Source of the DNA: Selenomonas sp. AE3005
Lineage (GTDB): Bacteria; Bacillota; Negativicutes; Selenomonadales; Selenomonadaceae
Assembly: GCF_000686945.1 (NCBI RefSeq)
Contig: NZ_KK366041.1
Coordinates: forward strand, 77,653 to 141,652
Length of the DNA stretch: 64,000 bases
Direction: 5' to 3'
Below the pieces are notes generated by a model. It saw nothing but the letters and a program-made list of their open reading frames with translations. It made no database searches and was not told where the DNA came from. Both the position numbers and the translations under genes were made by a program. Every line of letters starts with the position of its first letter. The first letter of the stretch is position 1. This document shows, in pieces, positions 43,880 through 52,458 of the stretch.

Positions 43880-43905
43880 GCATGAGGCTGATTAAAAATA
43901 TACTA

Positions 43906-44910
43906 TTAGTCATGTGGTACCAGCTTGGAGGTATATCTTTTTGATAGCCGGTCTGCAACATGGGCGTACCGGGCTGTAACTTTAGGATCACGGTGGCGGA
44001 GCGTATCCTGTACCAGTCGCAAATCCTTGGTTTCTTTGTACAAATTCGTGCCGCAGCTGTGCCGGAAAACATGGCAGGAGTAACCGGGATGCTTCAAATC
44101 GCAGGCAGTCAGAGCCTTGTTCATAATGGAGCGAATCCCATTACGGGAAATACGCCCCATGAGATTCCTATTAGATGAAGAAAGTATCAGCGGCGTGAGA
44201 ACGCCGTCTTTTTTTATTTTCCGGTCAGTAGGAATAGCCTGCAGGTATTCTTCCAGAATATCAAAGGTTTCATCGCATGGATATATAGGCTCCAATCTTC
44301 CCTTGGCACCTTTACCGCGAATCATAATCGCCCGGGCATCCCAGTTGATATCTTCCACGCAGGCGCGGTGCACCTCTATGTTGCGCAATCCCTCAACGCC
44401 CATTAGGTACAGGATAAGCGTGTTCCGATATCGTGTAAAAAGATTCGTGTCTTCATCAAAAACATGTACGATTTCATTCATCTGCTGAGGCGTGTAGTAA
44501 TGTAACAGTGCCTCACTGTTGCTGCCGATAGATGGTGTTTCTAAATCTGCAGCTGGGTTTAGCTTTATAAGACCGACTTTCTTTGCAGCAGCATAAAAGG
44601 CTTTTACAGCGACGAGCATAACCTGAATGCTGTCCGGCTTGTACTGCCTGTTCAAGAGAAATTCCCGATACATGATAAGTTGGTACTCATTAAGTGCTAA
44701 CGGATTGCGTTCATGAGATATACACCAACGGATGAAAAAGTCAATCTGGTTGCAGTAATGCCTCATGGTATCATCGGAGGGATTTCCCTTGGCAATAACC
44801 CGGCGAATAAATTCAGCATAGTGCAGGATGAAATATTCCGGGGTAATCTGTTGGACATCTAAAGTTTGCGATATAGAACTGGTTGATATAGTCAAATTAG
44901 TATCAGACAT
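43906..44910 (-). CDS. Tyrosine-type site-specific recombinase/integrase
   Basis: 334 residues. A core-binding domain spans 25-115 (HYAEFIRRVIAKGNPSDDTMRHYCNQIDFF), followed by the catalytic domain with R176 (GVEGLRNIEV), K200/K203 (GKGAKGR), H280-X-X-R283 (HVFRHSCG), H306 (LRHRDP) and nucleophile Y315 (VTARYAHV). All residues are present, so it should be active. Its 3' end faces the 21-bp repeat. Fragments of a close relative survive at 37324-37393. Confidence 0.92.
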   Translation of the reverse strand: MSDTNLTISTSSISQTLDVQQITPEYFILHYAEFIRRVIAKGNPSDDTMRHYCNQIDFFIRWCISHERNPLALNEYQLIMYREFLLNRQYKPDSIQVMLVAVKAFYAAAKKVGLIKLNPAADLETPSIGSNSEALLHYYTPQQMNEIVHVFDEDTNLFTRYRNTLILYLMGVEGLRNIEVHRACVEDINWDARAIMIRGKGAKGRLEPIYPCDETFDILEEYLQAIPTDRKIKKDGVLTPLILSSSNRNLMGRISRNGIRSIMNKALTACDLKHPGYSCHVFRHSCGTNLYKETKDLRLVQDTLRHRDPKVTARYAHVADRLSKRYTSKLVPHD

Positions 44911-45010
44911 GGAATCCTCACCTCTGAGTTATCAGATAATTATGGTAATATCAATTGCAATGAAAAAGATGGTGGGAATGTTTCTTTTTATATTTTACTG
45001 TGGTTTTTAG

Positions 45011-45268
45011 GAAAAGAACGAGCATATAGCTCTGGTGGTCAATGGCTTGGGCGTGGATGAAAAGAAGTTGCGTGACATATTAAAGACTGCACCAACCGAG
45101 ACGGATATAAATGAGTTTGGCCGTTTTGATGACCTGCTGGAAACCTTGGATAAGGCCAAGGCTAAGAAATTTTTAGCGGAAAGAGAAGGTAAAGTAATTC
45201 CTGTGCCTATGGTTAAGATACTATCAAGTAAGCTTTTGCGTGAATTTATTCTTACTGGAAATCTATAA
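45011..45268 (+). pseudogene. C-terminal gene fragment, possibly a type I restriction HsdR tail
   Basis: After a stop at 45008 the frame reads EKNEHIALVVNGLGVDEKKLRDILK and continues to EFGRFDDLLETLDKAKAKKFL...VKILSSKLLREFILTG. The pattern recalls the tails of large helicase-type restriction subunits, but I am not certain. There is no start codon with a ribosome site and no upstream part, so it is a fragment left by an insertion; the palindrome of the IS200 relic begins 42 nt later. Confidence 0.4.
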
Positions 45269-45309
45269 ATAGTGGTGTCTAATTAAAATGTAAAAAAAAT
45301 GCGCCTATT

Positions 45310-45365
45310 GTGTAGAGCCCCCCATAAGTTAGACCAAGGAATCTAACTTATGGGGGGCTCTACAC
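45310..45365. repeat. IS200-type left-end palindrome, copy 2
   Basis: Perfect 24-bp arms (45310-45333 and 45342-45365), with GTGTAGAGCCCCCCATAAG in the left arm and loop CCAAGGAA. IS200 elements carry a terminator-like hairpin before tnpA; here the TnpA relic starts 25 nt later. An inverted partner copy lies at 31727-31770. Confidence 0.65.
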
Positions 45366-45389
45366 TAAGAGGCGTATTTTTTTTTCAGT

Positions 45390-45593
45390 AGCCTCATGAT
45401 ATATGATAAGTGGGGTATCATGAAGTATAAGTACAGAAAAAGATAGTTTTGGTGTAGGGGGTATTTTGTAGACACATCAGGCAAGAATGAGAAGAAGATT
45501 GCGACGTACATACAAGAGCAGATGAAGGAGAATGAATTGTCAGAGCAGTTGACGTTGAGCTTTGAGTACTCGTTTACAGGTAGCAAGAAGTAG
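45390..45593 (+). pseudogene. tnpA: IS200/IS605 TnpA relic
   Basis: The frame reads SLMIYDKWGIMKYKYRKR, TAG (45444), FWCRGYFVDTSGKNEKKIATYIQEQ and continues to SFTGSKK and stop. This is the C-terminal half of a Y1 transposase (compare KYKYGNRKFWCRGYFVDTVGKN). The HUH motif and N-terminal half are missing, besides the nonsense codon. Downstream CGCAATGAAGCGCAGCCAG and the hairpin ACCACCGGCTCAGCCGGGG (to about 45680) are the usual right end of such elements. Confidence 0.75.
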
Positions 45594-45691
45594 CCGTACC
45601 CTAAATGCGCAATGAAGCGCAGCCAGTATTCTTGAGGCCTTACAGACCGTTAATGAAAAACCACCGGCTCAGCCGGGGGGCAATAATTGTA

Positions 45692-45850
45692 GTGTTCCAG
45701 GCATGGGAGTATTCAATCGGTGAAAGTCCATAGTCTGCCTTAGTATTTTGAAAAGCATAGCTGAACACCAAGAGTATATATCGTGAAGTGATTATTAGAT
45801 GTGAATCCGATTTCGGCTTGACTCGATATTGAAGTTATGATATGATTATG
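45692..45850 (+). ncRNA. Group-II-intron-like RNA segment 1
   Basis: GTGTTCCAGGCATGGG (45692) resembles a group II 5' end. CGGTGAAAGTCC, then AAAAGCATAGCTGAACACCAAGAG, match the second such segment at 50232 position by position. Domains II-VI and a reverse transcriptase are not evident. The 45851-46254 stretch is non-coding and may be the rest of a degenerate intron. The assignment is by pattern recall only. Confidence 0.4.
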
Positions 45851-46254
45851 ACAATAAATGTGAACTATATACATATAGGTGAACGGAATTTCGTTCTTCT
45901 TCAGCCTGGCAATGTCAATATCCTTGACTATGACCCGGTTAACACCGGTCACCCTGGCTATAGATTGGTTGGTGTGGGTTCCATTTTCCAGCAGCTTGCA
46001 TATGTATGCTTCAATATCCTTGGTTATGTGATGACGTCAGCCTTGAATGGAATGTGGCTGTATATGGGGGGCCACATATGGGACAACGCATCCGGAATAC
46101 AGAACAATAGAGACGGTTATAAATATCTCCATGAATGAGCTGCCAAAGTTCCACGTTGGAATGGTTGTGAATTGATAAGTTCAACTAGATTGGAATCCTA
46201 CAAGAAAATATTCAGATCCAAATAATCAATAGCATAAAAATTGGAGTGATTTAA

Positions 46255-47130
46255 GTGCCTAGAAAAGGAAGTACATGTATACCCGCTGAAAAACAAAATT
46301 TGGTGATTGATTTATATAAAAAAGGACATGGAGTTTGGTATATATCTGAAATTGTGGGTGTGCATGGAACTACAATTCATCGATTTTTAAAACGAAAAGG
46401 TTTAAACAGAAGCGTTCAAGAAATTCCTAAAAAGCATCATTATAATGAAGATTTCTTTGAAACAATTGATTCAGAAGAAAAAGCATATTGGCTGGGATTT
46501 TTTTATGCAGATGGCTATCTAACAAGTGATAAATATAGTAAAAGGATAGGTTTATCCCTAGGTAAAAAAGATAGAGATCATATTGAAAAATTCAAGCGTG
46601 CCATCAACAGCGACCATATTATTCACGATTATAAAACAACAGGTGGCTATAAAATAGGTACTGAATATAGTCGAATTATGTTAACTAGCTCCAAAATGTA
46701 CAATGATTTAGTAAAACAAGGATGTTTTCCCCATAAAAGCAATATTTTGAAGGGGCCTAACATCGAATCTGATTTAAAGTCACATTTTATTAGAGGCTAT
46801 TACGACGGAGATGGAGGTGTAACACAAACAAAGAGTAAAGCTAAGAAGTATTCCAATGCAGAGTCACCTCTTATTTTTTATCGGATAAAAATCACGGGGA
46901 CGCCAGAACTGTTAGATTATATAAAAGAGTTTATCGAAGAAAATGGTGTAGCTAAAATTAAAAGATATTATCAAAGAAAGCATGGTCAGATAGTTCGAAC
47001 ACTTGACTTTGGTGGGAATATACAAGTAAAAAATTTCTTAGACTTACTTTATAATGATGCTACTGTTTATTTGACACATAAGTATGACCGCTATGTATGT
47101 TTATGCAATCAAGATCAAGAGTCCAGATAG
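46255..47130 (+). CDS. LAGLIDADG-type homing endonuclease
   Basis: 291 residues from GTG 46255 (GGAGTG 6 nt upstream). An N-terminal HTH (KGHGVWYISEIVGVHGTTIHRFLKRKGL, about 20-48) precedes two LAGLIDADG motifs: AYWLGFFYADGYL near 78 and HFIRGYYDGDGGV near 182, each with its acidic metal ligand (D of ADG and DGD). It is a single-chain, two-motif enzyme that would cut an intron-less or intein-less allele. It lies in the 3' part of the first intron-like segment, consistent with an intron-borne mobility gene. Confidence 0.85.
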   Translation: MPRKGSTCIPAEKQNLVIDLYKKGHGVWYISEIVGVHGTTIHRFLKRKGLNRSVQEIPKKHHYNEDFFETIDSEEKAYWLGFFYADGYLTSDKYSKRIGLSLGKKDRDHIEKFKRAINSDHIIHDYKTTGGYKIGTEYSRIMLTSSKMYNDLVKQGCFPHKSNILKGPNIESDLKSHFIRGYYDGDGGVTQTKSKAKKYSNAESPLIFYRIKITGTPELLDYIKEFIEENGVAKIKRYYQRKHGQIVRTLDFGGNIQVKNFLDLLYNDATVYLTHKYDRYVCLCNQDQESR

Positions 47131-47275
47131 CATAAATCCCCTTCCCGTGTTGGGGCTATATAATTTTCCTCATTTTGTATAATCTAATTGATATATTCGA
47201 TTAGATTGAAACTATTCGGCCTCATTATAAATGTGTATTGTTTTCTCTAAGTGATAAAGAAAGGCGGTTTTTATC

Positions 47276-48085
47276 ATGGTAAAAGAGTATACTAAAGAAG
47301 AATTTGAAATGGAATTCCAGAAGAATGCTGATAAACTTAAATGTAAGTGTGATAATTATATTCGTTTGGCAGCAGCAATTGCTTTTTTGTGTGAAAAGAA
47401 AGATAATTTCTTTCTAGATTGGAATTTGCACATGTATAGTACTCAGAGTGCGGATGACGAGCAGATGCTTAGCAATCCACAAGTTGGTATTCGAGATATT
47501 TGCCGGTCACTAAAGCGTCGGGATGATAATCCTTTCAAAGAAAGTGATTTGCCCAGATATATTTCACTGGAAGATGATTTAAGTGATTATGTAATTATCT
47601 GGCTTAAAACGCTTGCTAATGATTATATTGTAAAAAGTATTGCAGATAATAAGTGTATAAAAGTCCTGAATGACTATTACATGAAGAATGCTGTATCAAT
47701 AAACAGGCATGAATACACTCAAGACGGCTGGATTAAAGAAATAATATTTGAACTCAACTTTGATGAAAATTGGCCACTTTTTAGTCAACCTTATCATGGA
47801 ATTGCATCACATATCCTTGATGAAACAATAATGAACATGAACAGTTTGAAGCTTGATAACTTGCAGAGTTATTCTAGCAATACTGCAGTTAATAATGTGA
47901 TTGAACAAAATAGTACTATTATCACAGAATTTATGAGGGATTATGATAGTTTTGTTCACGATAAATCTTTCAAACCTCGCTCAGAGTACTATATTTGCGC
48001 TAGGCCTCGTCTCAGTGATTATGTCGACTATTGTAAAGATGATGATATAATACCGGATTATTTTGAGACTTTAAAGGCTTATTGA
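47276..48085 (+). CDS. Hypothetical protein, 269 aa
   Basis: Starts MVKEYTKEEFEMEFQKNADKL. Acidic and mixed helical, with no membrane segment and no motif I can name. AAAGGCGG lies 10 nt upstream. It precedes two XRE-type regulators and may belong to the same accessory cassette. The 47131-47275 gap has a short hairpin (TAATCTAATTGATATATTCGATTAGATT) and nothing else; the 48086-48276 gap shows no gene. Confidence 0.6.
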   Translation: MVKEYTKEEFEMEFQKNADKLKCKCDNYIRLAAAIAFLCEKKDNFFLDWNLHMYSTQSADDEQMLSNPQVGIRDICRSLKRRDDNPFKESDLPRYISLEDDLSDYVIIWLKTLANDYIVKSIADNKCIKVLNDYYMKNAVSINRHEYTQDGWIKEIIFELNFDENWPLFSQPYHGIASHILDETIMNMNSLKLDNLQSYSSNTAVNNVIEQNSTIITEFMRDYDSFVHDKSFKPRSEYYICARPRLSDYVDYCKDDDIIPDYFETLKAY

Positions 48086-48276
48086 TAATTATTATGATTA
48101 AGGGAATCTGAACGCTGGCAGTAAACTACTGTTTCGAGAATAGGATGTTTCGACGAGAGCGTTTACAGGGTAATATTCTAATTATAAAATCATTAACTGG
48201 ATATAGTATTGACGTGTATTCTCAGTAGTAATAAAATAGCTAATAACAATAGATGATTATGAAAGGATGTTATAGG

Positions 48277-49206
48277 ATGGACAAAAGTAAACTGAACGGC
48301 TGTCATATCAAAGGGGAAAAGTCTGATACACTATCTTCGGATGATTATAAATCATCTGCCTATATTAGACCTTCTAGTCATGAAGAACATCTTCAAGAAA
48401 TAACTTATGATTTGGCAAGAATGATGAGAAATATACGTTGCTTAGTAAAGCGACGTGGAGTAAGCATTGAAGATGTAGAAGACGGAATTGGATTACATCG
48501 GGGAGAGCTTTCATTACTTGAAAGCTCGAAGGCAATTCCAAAAGTTGATTTGATTATGTCGGTAGCAGCTTTTTTGGATATCCCTGTTGATGATCTGGTA
48601 CTCGTAGATTTATCTTATACAGAAAATGCAGACGACAATGTGATACTGAAAGAGTTAATTGCTCAGATCATTGAAGACACACGGGGGAAAGTTATTAATT
48701 GGAGATATGGTTTAAGGGAGTACTATGAAGGATATAAATATGAAGGTAAACACCAGCTTGAGAATGGTGATCCGCCTCGCGAGTTTAGCGAACTTAGCGA
48801 GTGTATTTCAGAAGGAAATATTGAAGATGAGTACTATGCATATATTCCACAAGGAATATATAGTTTTACAACTGATGAGGTATATTTTGCCGAAATCAAT
48901 GCTGGCATAGTAACCATTATTGGTGGCAGAGATAAAGACAAGTCCTGTGAAATGCAGTATAGTTTAACCTTAACTCCTCCAGGGGGGAAAGAGTACGAAC
49001 TCGCTTACACATTGTGGATGGATGATTCTTTATTAGATTTGTTTAATATCCTGGTAGATGAGGTGAAGAAAGCTCTTGGTAGAAAGATTGTGAGCGAGGA
49101 TGTCTTAGCTTCTTTAAATTCTTTCATCGGAGAGAATGATGATGATACTGTTGAAATAGATATCGATGGTTGTATGGAAGATTTCGAGAAGGGTGGGGAT
49201 GATTAA
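48277..49206 (+). CDS. XRE-family regulator with C-terminal sensor-like domain (A)
   Basis: 309 residues from ATG 48277 (GAAAGGATG upstream); an in-frame ATG at 48253 lacks one. The HTH is at about 50-105: MMRNIRCLVKRRGVSIEDVEDGIGLHRGELSLLESSKAIPKVDLIMSVAAFLDI. Residues 125-280 form a domain that the next protein shares in outline (DTRGKVINW..., EYYAYIPQG..., VYFAEINAGIVTI, a YSLTLTP strand, then a helical LLDLFNILVDEVKKALG). The tail is strongly acidic. The stop overlaps the next start by one base. Confidence 0.75.
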   Translation: MDKSKLNGCHIKGEKSDTLSSDDYKSSAYIRPSSHEEHLQEITYDLARMMRNIRCLVKRRGVSIEDVEDGIGLHRGELSLLESSKAIPKVDLIMSVAAFLDIPVDDLVLVDLSYTENADDNVILKELIAQIIEDTRGKVINWRYGLREYYEGYKYEGKHQLENGDPPREFSELSECISEGNIEDEYYAYIPQGIYSFTTDEVYFAEINAGIVTIIGGRDKDKSCEMQYSLTLTPPGGKEYELAYTLWMDDSLLDLFNILVDEVKKALGRKIVSEDVLASLNSFIGENDDDTVEIDIDGCMEDFEKGGDD

Positions 49207-49967
49207 TGCAAGACATATATCATAATCGTCGATTTGTAGATAATATCAGTGAAGTTCGGAGACGTCTTAAAGTTAGGATTGGCACTTTTGAAAAAAAAGT
49301 AGGTATAAGCCACGGGTATATCTCTCGGCTGTCCAATAAGTCTCAAAATGCCGCGCTTTCAATTGAGGTGGCATCAAAAATTTGTTGTTACGATAGGAGC
49401 GAACACATCTTGTTAGATGTTATCCTGGGAGCAAAAATGGTTCCGTTGGACAATTCAGAAATTGTTATTAAGAAGTTTCTACGTAAACTTTTAGATAGTA
49501 CGAGGCAGGGGAAAATTAAATGGGAAGTAGATGCTGCCGACTCTCTAAATGAATTGTACCCCGATTTAGGACGGTCTGCTCATGTCTTAGAAAAAGAAAA
49601 AATGGATAATTTCGGTTGTGAATCCGGATTTTTTTTCTATGCACCTATAATTGGCGAGTTGGGGGAATCTGAATCATGTGATGTCTGCATACATACTGCT
49701 ATTGATGATGCTAACGATATATACATCGCAAAGATAAAGAACATTGGTACGCATGCAATAGACTATGAGCTTCATATGGTGACAAAAGGTGAAGAGAAAC
49801 CGAAGCCAGTATACTCAACAAGACAGCGTAATGAAGAATTGTCAATCATGCTCCGGATGGTCTACCAAGTTGGTAAGTTGAGTTTGACAAAAGCAAGTAT
49901 TCCTGTTGAAGTCAAGGATTTTATTCTTAATTATCTCCGTGCACGAGGAGGAGAAAGAAATAAGTGA
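49206..49967 (+). CDS. XRE-like regulator with C-terminal sensor-like domain (B)
   Basis: 253 residues, translationally coupled to the previous gene. The HTH at about 10-60 is RFVDNISEVRRRLKVRIGTFEKKVGISHGYISRLSNKSQNAALSIEVASKICC. The C-terminal part repeats the order seen in its neighbour: STRQGKIKW, GFFFYAPIIGE, DIYIAKIKNIG, YELHMVTKG, KPVYSTRQRNEELSIMLRMVYQVG. The two look like products of an old duplication that may form a heteromeric repressor. DNA target and ligand are unknown. Confidence 0.7.
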   Translation: MQDIYHNRRFVDNISEVRRRLKVRIGTFEKKVGISHGYISRLSNKSQNAALSIEVASKICCYDRSEHILLDVILGAKMVPLDNSEIVIKKFLRKLLDSTRQGKIKWEVDAADSLNELYPDLGRSAHVLEKEKMDNFGCESGFFFYAPIIGELGESESCDVCIHTAIDDANDIYIAKIKNIGTHAIDYELHMVTKGEEKPKPVYSTRQRNEELSIMLRMVYQVGKLSLTKASIPVEVKDFILNYLRARGGERNK

Positions 49968-50200
49968 TCTTTTAGAGTTGAATATGATGTTTTGACGACT
50001 AAGCGAGACCTATACAAGCAAGCGGTCTTGAGTTGAAGCGAAAGGTGGTATCGATTACGGGCAATACCCACATCAAATCGAACTATCAGTGAGAGAAATA
50101 TAATATGATACCATATATATAATGGAAGAAAGTGATAAGCTTGTGCTGGTTGCATACATTGCAGGCTTTCATTAAGCTCTTCAAAAACCATAGTCCAAAG

Positions 50201-50231
50201 GCGGCCGTACTGCAAATATGGCCGCTTTTTT
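50201..50231 (+). terminator. Intrinsic terminator
   Basis: GCGGCC(GT) pairs with (AT)GGCCGC and runs into TTTTTT. The intron-like 5' end GTGTG starts at the next base, as group IIC introns do when they insert after terminators. Confidence 0.65.
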
Positions 50232-50830
50232 GTGTGCACGGTGTATTAGTCCGTAGACAGTCCTAGTAGTGGGAAAGGCAAAGCTGAACATCAAGGTGTT
50301 CCATCAGAGGTGGAATCAGAAAGAAAGGTGCAGCAAACATCTAGTCAAATGTACAGAAATCATATTCCAACGTGATCCATCGGGAAGGTGCCAGACAGGC
50401 TTAAGCCAATGAATACGCTAAACGGTTCAAAGTAAATGTGGCAAATAGGCGGAAAGAATACGTTCTTACCTGGCGAGGTCTGCATGATATGCATTGCGGA
50501 GAAATACAACAGACACTTCCAGGTAATCTATTTAGAGAAATGGAAGACGAACATGTACAAACTAGTTCAAGACCGATGATATCGCTGAAATCTGTGGAAG
50601 CCGGTGAGAGTGAAGGTCTTAACGGTTACAAAAGGACAGACATCACTTACCCAACGACGTTTGCTTACAATGAAATCACTTGCTGGAGGAGACACCAGGA
50701 ATCGAAAGCAAAGTAAGGACGCCTGAAATGTAGGTATAGGTGCTGCAGGCCAGAGGCACATCCTGAAATGACCGAACCACTATTAAACATTACACATGGT
50801 GGTTTGAGGGGATGGAACCTGTACTATTAA
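50232..50830 (+). ncRNA. Group-II-intron-like RNA segment 2, without reverse transcriptase
   Basis: It begins GTGTGCACGG directly behind a terminator. GTGGGAAAGGCAAAGCTGAA (50268-50287) and then CATCAAGGTG, AATACGCTAAACGGTTCAAAG (from 50411), and CTTACCTGGCGAGGTCTGCATG (from 50464) look like group II domain I elements. No domain V hairpin and no reverse-transcriptase gene follow before the next gene, so it is truncated or highly reduced. The small open frames in this stretch have no ribosome sites. Decisive covariance searches were not possible. Confidence 0.5.
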
Positions 50831-50895
50831 ATATTAAATACTAAGAAACAATAAAAGGGAACATAATCTCTAAAGCGAGAACATAATTTCTGTTG

Positions 50896-50931
50896 AACCC
50901 GCTTGCAAGTGTGAACGGGTTATGGTACAAT
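50896..50931 (+). promoter_or_regulatory. Promoter with operator-like inverted repeat
   Basis: TTGCAA (50903-50908), 17 nt and TACAAT (50926-50931). AACCCG (50896-50901) and CGGGTT (50916-50921) flank the -35 box as an inverted repeat. Transcription would start near 50938 and read into the RecA-like gene. Confidence 0.5.
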
Positions 50932-51139
50932 GAATAAAGATAAGATAGTGAACAGTCGTACGCTCATAGTCTGTGCCAAAGGCGAGATAGGCATTTTGCA
51001 GGAATTCCTGCTTCTATTTCCTGACCATGTTTGGATTCAGGCCGTTTCCAGAGCAGAAGAAGCTGAACTCCTTGTCGCCTTGAAGACATTTCTGATATTC
51101 AAAGAAAGGAATGATTTCTATGAAATCGAACGAAAATAA
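50930..51139 (+). CDS. Possible small protein upstream of the RecA-like gene, 69 aa
   Basis: The frame from ATG 50930 reads MNKDKIVNSRTLIVCAKGEIGILQEFLLLFPDHVW and overlaps the RecA-like start by 20 nt. ATG 50930 lies inside the -10 box of the promoter I see, so GTG 50948 would be a likelier start if the gene is real; neither has a clear ribosome site. The hydrophobic beta-strand pattern TLIVCAKGEIGILQEFLLLF looks protein-like. No family recognised. Confidence 0.35.
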   Translation: MNKDKIVNSRTLIVCAKGEIGILQEFLLLFPDHVWIQAVSRAEEAELLVALKTFLIFKERNDFYEIERK

Positions 51140-51914
51140 AAGAGCTAGTTTTGAAGAACTTGTTAAAGAAATTCCAGAGCTTTCTATAAAAAGCTCAAAA
51201 GGATCTAAACCATTGCCAAGAATGTCTACCGGAATTATTGAATTAGATCGTATCCTTGACGGTGGCCTGCCTATTGGTCGTTTTGTGGAATTTTTTGGTG
51301 ATAAGGATTGCGGAAAGGTGGAAATTGCATATCAATGTATCGCTGCAGCACAAGCAAGAGGTAAAAAATGTGCCTACATTGATGCTGCGCAAGGTATTGG
51401 GAAGAGGTGCAATCTTATCAACGTTGAACATACTTTTGATCCCTTCAATGCTGAAAAAATTGGTGTTGACAGAGATAACTTAGATGTTCGTACCCCACCC
51501 GACGGTGAAATTGCGTTTAAAATGGTCGAAGAATTAATTAACAGCTATATTGACTTAATTGTAATAGATTCTGTCGAAGCTCTTGTTCCAATAGAGGCGC
51601 TAAACAGTCGTGATTATGAAACGCTAAACACGAAGCGAGCTCAACTCATGAATTGGGCATTGAAAAAGCTAGTGGGGCGAGCGAAAGCGACGGGGTGTAC
51701 GATCATCTTCATTAATCGTAATAGAAAAACGGGCTATGTGAATGACCATGACAGTATCGGTGGAAACGGTTTCAAGAGCTATTTAAGTGTCAGAATAGAA
51801 GTTAATAAAACCAAAAAAAACGGAGTGGACTACATAAAAGCTTTGACAGTCAAAAACGATACATTTTCACCGTTCAAGAAAGCAGAGTTTGAATTATCAG
51901 AACTAGAGGTGTAG
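51120..51914 (+). CDS. Divergent, shortened RecA-like protein
   Basis: 264 residues (RecA is about 350); ATG 51120 has AAAGGA 9 nt upstream. The RecA core is evident: MSTGIIELDRILDGGLPIGRFVEFFG, CAYIDA, EHTFDPFNAEKIGVDRDNL, LIVIDSVEALVP (Walker B), KLVGRAKATGCTIIFIN and SIGGNGFKSYLSVRIEV. Two oddities stand out. The Walker A reads GDKDCGKVE, with Val for the Thr that binds magnesium. A 13-residue insert (A90-V102, nt 51387-51425) splits the DAEH box that carries the catalytic Glu. The C-terminal domain is absent. It may be a non-hydrolysing paralogue with a regulatory or structural role. Confidence 0.8.
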   Translation: MKSNENKRASFEELVKEIPELSIKSSKGSKPLPRMSTGIIELDRILDGGLPIGRFVEFFGDKDCGKVEIAYQCIAAAQARGKKCAYIDAAQGIGKRCNLINVEHTFDPFNAEKIGVDRDNLDVRTPPDGEIAFKMVEELINSYIDLIVIDSVEALVPIEALNSRDYETLNTKRAQLMNWALKKLVGRAKATGCTIIFINRNRKTGYVNDHDSIGGNGFKSYLSVRIEVNKTKKNGVDYIKALTVKNDTFSPFKKAEFELSELEV

Positions 51915-51928
51915 AAAAGCTTTAAGCT

Positions 51929-51971
51929 CTCTAAAACCATATTTTCTATATTAGAAAACGTGGTTTTAGAG
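51929..51971 (+). terminator. Hairpin after the RecA-like gene
   Basis: CTCTAAAACCA..TTTTCTA pairs with TAGAAAA..TGGTTTTAGAG. A second hairpin, TTTCTTGAAAAA with TTTTTCAAGAAAT, lies at 52035-52068, just before the next gene's leader. Confidence 0.6.
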
Positions 51972-52130
51972 AAGATATTAATGTCGTATTTTATGTGTTG
52001 ATTTGCTGTCAAGTATTTTTTATTAATTTGCTATAATTTCTTGAAAAATCTTCCGTTTTTCAAGAAATATGATACATTATTCTCGGCTAAAACGCCGAAG
52101 AACTTTCACTTATTTTAAGGAGGAATTAAT

Positions 52131-52382
52131 ATGACTAACGAAGAGCTTAAGCAGAAAATGGAAGACCTGATCATGATTGCGAGAGGGAGGTTGACCATAG
52201 CCAAAAACACATACAACGAACTAAAGCATGACGTAGAAGATTTCAAGGAGTTCGTCGATATCTACCAACCAATCTATGACGGAATTGGCAAGGATCTTCC
52301 AGAAGATGAGACCTTCCGGAGGGATTTGAAGGAGCTTTTAGACGAAGCATATGCTATCATAAAGGCGCACACTGATAAGTAA
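52131..52382 (+). CDS. Hypothetical helical protein, 83 aa
   Basis: Strong AAGGAGG 7 nt before ATG 52131, and a terminator 17 nt after the stop, so it is a clean single-gene unit. The sequence (MTNEELKQKMEDLIMIARGRL, then NTYNELKHDVEDFKEFVDIY and so on) is almost all helix and acidic. No family recognised. Confidence 0.65.
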   Translation: MTNEELKQKMEDLIMIARGRLTIAKNTYNELKHDVEDFKEFVDIYQPIYDGIGKDLPEDETFRRDLKELLDEAYAIIKAHTDK

Positions 52383-52398
52383 ATAGTTATCCCCAATA

Positions 52399-52430
52399 GG
52401 CCGCTGCCCTAAAAAGGTAGCGCCTTTTTT
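52399..52430 (+). terminator. Intrinsic terminator
   Basis: GGCCGCTGCC pairs with GGTAGCGCC (one bulge) and ends in TTTTTT. Confidence 0.7.
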
Positions 52431-52458
52431 ATATGCTCACTGGTTAGACGGGGAAAGT

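Noticed and set aside
50438..50716. 92-codon frame within the intron-like segment
   Set aside because: No ribosome site, and the conserved intron-like sequence patterns cross it regardless of reading frame.
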